Of a DNA stretch of 44,989 nt, positions 38,462 through 44,989 are shown in pieces. The stretch lies in contig CAZIQY010000018.1 in the NCBI GenBank assembly GCA_964541605.1, positions 1 to 44,989 of the forward strand, in the 5' to 3' direction. The stretch comes from CAZIQY01 sp964541605 (GTDB lineage Bacteria > Desulfobacterota > Syntrophia > Syntrophales > UBA2185). Numbering within the stretch: the stretch's first letter is position 1; each line of letters begins with the position of its first letter. The notes beneath the pieces are model-generated. The model worked only from the letters and a program-made list of their open reading frames with translations, did no database searches and had not been told where the DNA came from. Position numbers and translations under genes: made by a program.

Positions 38462-40204
38462 TTATTTCGGAATTGCCATAAATTCAACAATCGGGCCGAG
38501 CGACAGGGCAGGGAGAAAAGTCAGGGCGCCCACGATCAGGATGACGCCTGCCAGAAGAACTGCGAAAAGAAGCGTATGGGTCGGAAGCGTTCCCGGCCCC
38601 GAAGGAATCGTTTTCTTCCGCGCCAGTGAACCCGCGACGGCGAGTACGGGGATGATCACGCCGAAACGACCAATGATCATGGCCAATCCAAGCATGACGT
38701 TATAAAAGGTACTATTGGCATTGAGCCCCGCAAAGGCGCTGCCGTTATTGTTTCCGGCCGATGAAAAGGCATAGAGAACCTCTGTAAATCCGTGGGGGCC
38801 CGTATTCTGTATGCCCGCCAGTCCCGCTCCCGTCACGACGGCGACCGCCGTGCCAAAGAGCACAATGGCGGCAGGGATGAGGATGACCAACGATGCCATC
38901 TGCATTTCAAAGGCCTCGATCTTTTTCCCCAGGTACTCAGGCGTGCGTCCGACCATGAGCCCGGAGATAAAGACGGCGATGAGGGCAAACACAAGCATGC
39001 CATAAAGACCAGAACCCGCGCCGCCGAAAATGATTTCCCCCAACTGCATGAACCACAGGGGAATCAGTCCGCCGATGGCCGTAAACGAATCGTGCATGGC
39101 GTTGACGGAACCGTTCGATGCGGCGGTGGTCGCTGTCGCCCAGAGAACGGAGTTGACGATGCCGAAACGAATTTCTTTCCCTTCCATGTTGCCTCCGGGT
39201 TGCAGATCGCTTGCCGACTGATCGATGCCGAATCGCGACAGATAGGGATTGCCCGTCTGTTCGCTCCAAAGGCAGGCGGTCATCAGAGGAATAAGGATCA
39301 TGAACATCGTTGCCAGCAAAATCCATCCCTGGCGTGTGTCTCCTGTCATCTTCCCGTAGGTGTAGCAAAGGGCGGTGGGGATCAGCAAAATGGCCAGCAG
39401 TTCGAGGAAATTTGAAACAGAGGTCGGGTTTTCCAGGGGATGGCCGGAATTGGCATTGAAAAAGCCGCCGCCATTGGTGCCGAGTTGCTTGATGGCGATC
39501 TGCGAAGCGGCAGGACCCAGCGGGATCACCTGTTCCGTAATGACCTTTCCTTCCGTATCTTTTGTCTCCTCCATGAGATCGACCTTTACGGAGGGACTAA
39601 ATGACTGCACAACCCCTTGGGAAACGAGAAGGGGAGCGAGGATAATCGACAGGGGCAGCAGAATGTACAGAATGGAGCGAACCGCATCGACCCAGAAATT
39701 GCCGATTCTGTCGGCAAGATGCCGTTTCAGGCCGCGTATCAACGCCACAAGCACCGCCATCCCGGTCGCGGCGGAAAGGAAATTCTGCACCGTAAGCCCC
39801 ACCATCTGTGAAAGATGGCTCATGGTCGTCTCCCCGCTGTATGACTGCCAGTTCGTGTTGGTCACAAAACTCACGGCGACGTTGAAGGCCAGACCGGGGT
39901 CTAAAGACGGCAGTCTCCGGGGATTCAAGGACAGGCCGCCTTGGCAGAGAAGCAGGGCGTAAAGGAAGATGAATCCGGCGACATTGAAGATAAGCAAGGC
40001 GGCGGCATATTCCCGCCAGGTCATTTCGCGCTCAGGCTGGATACCGCACAGTTTATACAGGCCTCTTTCGATGGGACCCAGGAGACGATCAAGGCCGCAG
40101 GATTTATTTTCATAAACGGATGCCATGTAATGCCCCAGTGGTTTCACAAGGATCAAAAGCACTGCGAAATAGAGAATAATCTGCAGAAATCCATTCACGG
40201 TCAT
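38462..40204 (-). CDS. kdpA: Potassium-transporting ATPase subunit KdpA
   Basis: The potassium-binding channel-like membrane subunit. Its 580 residues carry the four selectivity-filter repeats, seen in SFVTNTNWQSYSGE, QLGTNGGGFFNANSGHPLENPT, SSNGSVNAMHDSF-type and SSAGNNNGSAFAGL segments, plus many hydrophobic helices. It starts within the kdpF stop codon (ATGA overlap), so it is translationally coupled to it. Confidence 0.97.
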   Translation of the reverse strand: MTVNGFLQIILYFAVLLILVKPLGHYMASVYENKSCGLDRLLGPIERGLYKLCGIQPEREMTWREYAAALLIFNVAGFIFLYALLLCQGGLSLNPRRLPSLDPGLAFNVAVSFVTNTNWQSYSGETTMSHLSQMVGLTVQNFLSAATGMAVLVALIRGLKRHLADRIGNFWVDAVRSILYILLPLSIILAPLLVSQGVVQSFSPSVKVDLMEETKDTEGKVITEQVIPLGPAASQIAIKQLGTNGGGFFNANSGHPLENPTSVSNFLELLAILLIPTALCYTYGKMTGDTRQGWILLATMFMILIPLMTACLWSEQTGNPYLSRFGIDQSASDLQPGGNMEGKEIRFGIVNSVLWATATTAASNGSVNAMHDSFTAIGGLIPLWFMQLGEIIFGGAGSGLYGMLVFALIAVFISGLMVGRTPEYLGKKIEAFEMQMASLVILIPAAIVLFGTAVAVVTGAGLAGIQNTGPHGFTEVLYAFSSAGNNNGSAFAGLNANSTFYNVMLGLAMIIGRFGVIIPVLAVAGSLARKKTIPSGPGTLPTHTLLFAVLLAGVILIVGALTFLPALSLGPIVEFMAIPK

Positions 40205-40296
40205 TGGAACTTCTCCGGCCTGAGCAGTGCTATGAACAGATAAACGAGCAAAGCGGCTCCAACAACGCCGCTGATCCAGAATATAATAACAGACAT
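40201..40296 (-). CDS. kdpF: KdpF small stabilising subunit
   Basis: A 31-codon gene: MSVIIFWISGVVG, then AALLVYLFIALLRPEKFQ. One membrane helix with the ending LL-RPEKF is the KdpF signature; the peptide stabilises the KdpABC complex. Its TGA overlaps the kdpA ATG by the usual ATGA. A purine-rich GGGAGAGGGTGA upstream provides the ribosome binding site. It heads the kdpFABCDE cluster. Confidence 0.93.
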   Translation of the reverse strand: MSVIIFWISGVVGAALLVYLFIALLRPEKFQ

Positions 40297-40428
40297 GATA
40301 TGGTCACCCTCTCCCATAAACAACCCCGTTATTGAAACGGTCGCGTTTGAAAAATGATCTGTTGTTCCTTTCATGGGGGAAAGACTATCAAAAGCGACAT
40401 AAAGTTGGTGTTAAAATGATGAGGAATT

Positions 40429-40447
40429 GAATTAAGAAAGTGTAAAG
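40429..40447 (-). promoter_or_regulatory. Candidate KdpE operator upstream of kdpF
   Basis: On the minus strand this reads CTTTACACTTTCTTAATTC, about 130 nt before kdpF. It resembles the T-rich site bound by KdpE in E. coli (TTTATA and TTTACA half-sites) by eye. The position fits an activator site, but the match is short. Confidence 0.25.
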
Positions 40448-40448
40448 A

Positions 40449-40718
40449 ATGTCTTTTTACATGAAAGCAATCAAAATATCCCCTCTTAGCCTTACAGTCC
40501 CGTTCCTGTCATTAACACCTGTCTTCCTGATCATTATCCTTTACGTGATGTTTGGTGAGTGTGTATCTTTTTGGGGTGGCATCGGAATCCTGATGATTGC
40601 TCTCGGAAGCTATACTCTGAATCTGAAAGAAATGAGCAAAGGATTTCTGGAACCGATTAAGGCCATCGGGAGGGGAAAAGGTTCTATCTTCATGAGCATT
40701 GTGCCGGAGCAAGGATGA
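40449..40718 (+). pseudogene. Remnant of an EamA-family permease
   Basis: The 89-codon frame reads FYMKAIKISPLSLTVPFL, TPVFLIIILYVMFGE, GGIGILMIALGSYTLNLK, and GFLEPIKAIGRGKGSIFMSIV. This is the middle of the first EamA domain of drug/metabolite transporters, which are about 300 residues. The first two or three helices and the entire second half are missing, and neither flank continues the homology. It is therefore a truncated fragment, not a functional carrier. It lies between the kdp promoter region and the MBL hydrolase gene. Confidence 0.7.
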
Positions 40719-40769
40719 TAATGTTTCGTTCAGGAGATTTTTTTGAGGAAAAAGTAATTTATTTATTGT

Positions 40770-41456
40770 ATGAATCATTCAAAACCAATTCAGGAATACG
40801 GGAAGATGATTGTCAAGGTGCTTGCTGGCGATTCAATTGCGGCAAACTGCTACATCGTAGCTTCTGAAACTACTAAACGCGGTATGATTATTGATCCTGG
40901 CGTTAAAGCGAAGTATATTTCAGAGGCGGTGGAGGAACTGAACATATCGGTCTCTTTAATTGTACTCACTCACGTGCATATTGATCACTTTAGCGCTCTT
41001 GATATAGTCAAGAATAACACGAAGGCTCAATTGGCCGTCTTTGATACCAGCAATATAAAAGCATTCCCTAAAGTAAGTAAGGTAGCAAAAGGATTGGTAT
41101 TCGTTCCCTTTGAACTGCCCATCAAGCCGGACATATTGCTGAATGATGGCGATACCATAGATATTGACGATTTGCACTTCTCGGTGCTTTATACACCGGG
41201 ACACAGTTCAGACGGTGTTAGCTTTTGGGGGAACGGTGTTGTCTTCAGCGGTGATACATTGTTCAGGCGCAGCATTGGCAGCGTCCTCACTGGACTTTTC
41301 CCCGGTTCGGACAACAAACAACTGAAGGATAGCATTCGCGAAAAATTGCTGACATTGCCTGATGAAACGATTGTTTATCCCGGGCACGGTGCAGCCACCA
41401 CGATAGGAGAGGAATGTCGGCTCAACCGCATGCTTCAATCCAAGGGCAGCATGTAA
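40770..41456 (+). CDS. MBL-fold metallohydrolase (glyoxalase II-like)
   Basis: A 228-residue metallo-beta-lactamase fold. The metal site is THVHIDH at 67-73 (Val replaces the more usual Gly or Ser), with the later ligands in TPGHSSDG, SGDTLF and YPGHGAATTIGEE. The FPGSDNKQL segment places it near hydroxyacylglutathione hydrolases and YcbL-type proteins, which act on thioesters. The exact substrate is unknown. A Met at codon 13 (position 40806) starts the conserved part and is an alternative start. It follows the EamA remnant by 51 nt but is probably independent of it. Confidence 0.9.
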   Translation: MNHSKPIQEYGKMIVKVLAGDSIAANCYIVASETTKRGMIIDPGVKAKYISEAVEELNISVSLIVLTHVHIDHFSALDIVKNNTKAQLAVFDTSNIKAFPKVSKVAKGLVFVPFELPIKPDILLNDGDTIDIDDLHFSVLYTPGHSSDGVSFWGNGVVFSGDTLFRRSIGSVLTGLFPGSDNKQLKDSIREKLLTLPDETIVYPGHGAATTIGEECRLNRMLQSKGSM

Positions 41457-41582
41457 ACCCTCCGATTTCTGAAGCGAAGGTAATAGCTACGATGCAGTAT
41501 AAAAAAGCGAATAAAAAATAGCGACTTGAGGAATAAAACAAAAGGGTAGAGTGTTATCGGCAAAGCGGCGGTGCTTGTCTGA

Positions 41583-42011
41583 TCAGAGGGAATAGACCTG
41601 ATCGCCGACAAATTTGATCCAGTGCTGTTTGAGGATTTCTGTTGCTTCGTCGATTTTGTCCACACCCAGGATGACGATCGTTTCTTTGCCGATCCGCTCG
41701 ATGGTCGTGTAAAGGTAGAGAATATTGATGTCCGTTTTGCTGAGGGGTTTTATGATCGCGTTCAGTCCTGCGAAATGAGAGGGAACCTCTACGGCAAGGA
41801 CAGGGGTTAATTCATAATTTAAATGAAAATTATCAAAGATGGCGGCAGCCCGCTGGGGATTGTTCACCACAAGGCGTATCATGCTGTGCTCCGACGAACT
41901 GGCGGCGGATATTGCCTTGATGGAGATATCTTCCTTAACCAGAATGTCGATCAGTTTTGTCAGAGATCCGGGGACGTTATCCAGTTGCACAGAAATTTGC
42001 ATGACAGCCAT
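41583..42011 (-). CDS. Tandem ACT-domain protein
   Basis: A 142-residue protein with two ACT folds: MQISVQLDNVPGSLTKLIDIL at the start and VPSHFAGLNAIIKPLSKTDINILYLYT in the middle. ACT domains bind amino acids and regulate enzymes. There is no DNA-binding or catalytic part. It lies 1 nt after the gamma-subunit gene of the oxidoreductase, so it is in the same operon and could sense a branched-chain or aromatic amino acid linked to the enzyme's substrate (inference). Confidence 0.87.
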   Translation of the reverse strand: MAVMQISVQLDNVPGSLTKLIDILVKEDISIKAISAASSSEHSMIRLVVNNPQRAAAIFDNFHLNYELTPVLAVEVPSHFAGLNAIIKPLSKTDINILYLYTTIERIGKETIVILGVDKIDEATEILKQHWIKFVGDQVYSL

Positions 42012-42012
42012 A

Positions 42013-42576
42013 TTATGACCTCTTCTTTTTCTTTTTCGATAGGGTTAAGAAATCATAGCCCATGTGGAACGCCTTCTCGTTGCTTTCCATGATTGATTTC
42101 TTCTTTTTCCCCAGGATGGTCTCCAGACTTTTCAGATATATTTCCGGTGGCACGAGGCCGATTTGCTTCAGCAGCGCCCCCATCATGACGACGTTTGCGG
42201 TCCGGGGATTTCCCAGTTTCTCGGATATTTCTCCGGCGGGAATTTCATAAATGGTAATGTCTTTCCTGTTCGGATACACCTCAATGATGGATGAATTCAG
42301 AAACATGCTACCCCCTGCGGCAATTTTGTTCTGAAAGGTCTGTACGGAGGGATTGTTCAGAGCGACGATATATTCAGGCTCGGACGCGACGGGTGATGCA
42401 ATTTCCTCATCCGATACAGCCACGGTGCAGTTGGCCGTTCCTCCCCGCACTTCCGCGCCATAGGACGGCAGATAGGTCACGTGATATCCCGCGCTCATGG
42501 CTCCATGGGCAAAACTATAGCCCATCATCAGAACTCCCTGCCCACCAAATCCCGAGAATATCGTTTTAACCATCAT
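42013..42576 (-). CDS. vorC: 2-oxoacid:ferredoxin oxidoreductase gamma subunit
   Basis: The catalytic-gamma domain (POR_gamma family): MVKTIFSGFGGQGVLMMG, YLPSYGAEVRGGTANCTVAVSD and NPRTANVVMMGALLKQIG are diagnostic. Together with alpha and beta it binds CoA and oxidises 2-oxoacids to acyl-CoA. The start at 42576 is preferred to the frame start 42612 because AGGAGG lies 11 nt before it and homologues begin MVKTIF; it overlaps the beta gene by 11 nt. A lysine-rich C-terminus (KKKKKRS) is unusual. Substrate is unknown; vorC is used by likeness to the VorB-type alpha subunit. Confidence 0.9.
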   Translation of the reverse strand: MMVKTIFSGFGGQGVLMMGYSFAHGAMSAGYHVTYLPSYGAEVRGGTANCTVAVSDEEIASPVASEPEYIVALNNPSVQTFQNKIAAGGSMFLNSSIIEVYPNRKDITIYEIPAGEISEKLGNPRTANVVMMGALLKQIGLVPPEIYLKSLETILGKKKKSIMESNEKAFHMGYDFLTLSKKKKKRS

Positions 42577-43345
42577 GGCGTGGCTTACCTCCTTTTTTGG
42601 TCGGAGATGCAATGTCTTTCAGCACCCCTAAAGGATATTCTTTGGTCATAACGTCATCTATCCATTTGCAGGAATCGATGGAACTCATTTTCCAGTTTGT
42701 CGGACATTGCGATAGGATTTCGATCATGGAAAAACCGACGCCGTCGATCTGGTATTTGACGGCCTTTTTAATGGCTTTCTTCGCCTTGAGGATATTGGCA
42801 GGGTTATTGACGGCGCATCTTTCCACGTATTTGACGCCGGGAAGGTGGCACAAAATTTCACTGATCTTTATGGGGTAACCATCCAGGATTGCGTCTCTTC
42901 CCGGCGGCGAGGTCGTTGTCTTCTGTCCCAGTATGGTGGTGGGGGCCATCTGCCCTCCCGTCATGCCGTACACGGCATTATTGATGAAGAATATGGTGAT
43001 GTTTTCGCCGCGGTTTGCCGCATGGAAACTTTCCGCTGTTCCGATGGCGGCAAGGTCGCCGTCGCCCTGATAGGAAAAAATGACCCGGTCGGGCAGGACC
43101 CTCTTGAGGGCTGTTGCCATGGCAGGCCCTCGCCCGTGAGGGGCTTCTATCATGTCAACATCGATATAATAATAGGCCAGTACGGCACATCCTGCCGGCG
43201 GCACGCCGATGGTGATTCCCCTGATGTCAAATTCGTCGATCACTTCGGCGATCAGGCGGTGTGCAATACTGTGACCGCAACCCGGGCAATAGTGATAGAC
43301 AAAATTTTTCTTGAGGCTTTCCGGTCTTCCAAATACCTTTTTCAT
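42566..43345 (-). CDS. vorA: 2-oxoacid:ferredoxin oxidoreductase beta subunit (TPP)
   Basis: The thiamine-pyrophosphate-binding subunit of 259 residues. CPGCGHSIAHR at 20-30 and GDGD (94-97) with NNAVYGMTGGQ (122-132) bind TPP and magnesium. Beta subunits of the VorABCD and KorABCD enzymes look alike, so the preference (3-methyl-2-oxobutanoate or 2-oxoglutarate) cannot be told here. It lies 59 nt after the alpha gene and overlaps gamma. Confidence 0.92.
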   Translation of the reverse strand: MKKVFGRPESLKKNFVYHYCPGCGHSIAHRLIAEVIDEFDIRGITIGVPPAGCAVLAYYYIDVDMIEAPHGRGPAMATALKRVLPDRVIFSYQGDGDLAAIGTAESFHAANRGENITIFFINNAVYGMTGGQMAPTTILGQKTTTSPPGRDAILDGYPIKISEILCHLPGVKYVERCAVNNPANILKAKKAIKKAVKYQIDGVGFSMIEILSQCPTNWKMSSIDSCKWIDDVMTKEYPLGVLKDIASPTKKGGKPRHDG

Positions 43346-43404
43346 GATTCTCTTGTCCCTGGTTTATTCAAAACATGCATAAAAACGATGTTGTCTCAAA
43401 ACAC

Positions 43405-44449
<1,045 letters not shown>

Positions 44450-44457
<8 letters not shown>

Positions 44458-44659
44458 GGTAAACCTCGATTGCAATTTCAGGACATGTTATGGCGCATAG
44501 CGTACAGCCCGTGCAGCCCGCACCTTCTTTGAGACTGACAGGTCGATACCCCCGGGAGTTGTATTCCTTTGAGGGGATAATGCAGCCGTTCTTGCATGCA
44601 TAAATGCAAAGATGACATTCCTTACAAAGTTCCCTGTCTATTTTAATAGTTCCCTTCAA
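44450..44659 (-). CDS. vorD: 2x[4Fe-4S] ferredoxin subunit (VorD-like)
   Basis: The small electron-transfer subunit, with two clusters bound by CKECHLCIYACKNG and CTGCTLCAITCPE. Start: TTG at 44659 with AGGAG at 44671-44675, 11 nt upstream, giving about 69 residues (MKGTIKIDRELC), the normal size. The same frame is open back to an ATG at 44776, but those extra residues (MRLKTKNTVHKRTF and on) look non-conserved. First gene of a four-subunit operon, order ferredoxin, alpha, beta, gamma, then the ACT gene. Confidence 0.9.
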
Positions 44660-44763
44660 TGTCTCATTTTCTCCTGTTTTTTGCTCTGTTATGTCCGGGA
44701 CTGCATCCCGTAAGAATGAATAACTTTTTGTCCGAAAGGTCCTTTTGTGTACAGTGTTTTTAG

Positions 44764-44792
44764 TTTTTAGGCGCAAGCGAAAAGAAAGTCAA
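44764..44792 (-). promoter_or_regulatory. Candidate sigma70 promoter for the vor operon
   Basis: Minus strand: TTGACT, 17-nt spacer, TAAAAA, about 105 nt before the TTG start at 44659. The -10 lies upstream of the rejected longer start at 44776 by almost nothing, so if this promoter is real the ORF start at 44776 cannot be used. Pattern match only. Confidence 0.35.
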
Positions 44793-44841
44793 GTTGAAAT
44801 TAATAAAATTCATGATATTTTATACAAGTTAGTTATTGCTC

Positions 44842-44925
44842 CGGCAACAATATATGTCAAAGCCGTCATCCCCGCGAAAGCGGAAATCCAGAATCGGCCT
44901 GGATGCCGGATCAAGTCCGGCATTA
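44842..44925 (+). repeat. Dispersed two-hairpin repeat, copy 4
   Basis: Starts CGGCAACAATATATGTCAAAG-like and GTCATC, with a first stem around GCGAAAGC and a second perfect ATGCCGGA / TCCGGCAT stem with loop TCAAG. It is nearly identical to 31107-31190. It sits upstream of the vor operon, outside the candidate promoter. The sequence 44926-44989 shows nothing I can name. Confidence 0.85.
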
Positions 44926-44989
44926 CATTTGATATCATTACTGTCCGGAATAATCCGTGAATAAGTTCAATTGGTTAAGATTTATGTCC

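Overview
The window reads as chromosomal DNA of an anaerobic, respiratory or syntrophic Desulfobacterota-type bacterium (former Deltaproteobacteria, possibly near Syntrophales). This placement is inferred from gene content: an 11-subunit complex I without NuoEFG, an NfnAB-like flavoprotein pair, a ferredoxin-dependent 2-oxoacid oxidoreductase, a siroheme-decarboxylase-like domain fused to HemL, an atpZ-atpI-atpB cluster, and dispersed hairpin repeats. No rRNA, tRNA, CRISPR array or intact insertion sequence was seen.

Layout. 1-4.1 kb: a REP-like hairpin, then a 1273-residue SIR2-domain protein resembling defence-associated sirtuins. 4.1-9.2 kb: sbcD and sbcC (Mre11/Rad50-type nuclease); sbcC carries a perfect palindrome inside its reading frame. 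9.4-19.6 kb, minus strand: nuoABCDHIJKLMN. 20.1-22.3 kb, plus strand and divergent from nuo: NfnA/SudB-like and NfnB/SudA-like subunits, followed by a clear terminator. 22.5-23.2 kb: a lipoprotein of unknown function. 23.4-29.5 kb, minus strand: an AhbB-HemL fusion, three nucleotide-sugar enzymes joined by 4-nt overlaps, then atpZ, atpI and atpB. 29.6-31.0 kb: a GGQ release-factor-like protein and a TGS-domain GTPase. 31.2-32.1 kb: an alpha/beta hydrolase. 32.3-40.3 kb, minus strand: kdpFABCDE, including a 31-codon kdpF. 40.4-41.5 kb, plus strand: a remnant of an EamA permease and an MBL-fold hydrolase. 41.6-44.7 kb, minus strand: a four-subunit 2-oxoacid:ferredoxin oxidoreductase with a tandem-ACT protein.

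How it fits together (inference). The 2-oxoacid oxidoreductase would yield reduced ferredoxin. The Nfn-like pair could exchange electrons between ferredoxin, NADH and NADPH. The NuoEFG-less complex I could take electrons from ferredoxin or another non-NADH donor and build the ion gradient used by F0F1 ATP synthase. Kdp adds high-affinity potassium uptake with its own two-component control.

The accessory part is mainly the left edge (SIR2 gene) and the repeats: three REP-like hairpins, four members of a two-hairpin family and the sbcC palindrome. I see no clearly new multi-gene system. The best leads are the SIR2 protein, the AhbB-HemL fusion, the palindrome inside sbcC, and the pairing of a GGQ protein with a TGS GTPase.
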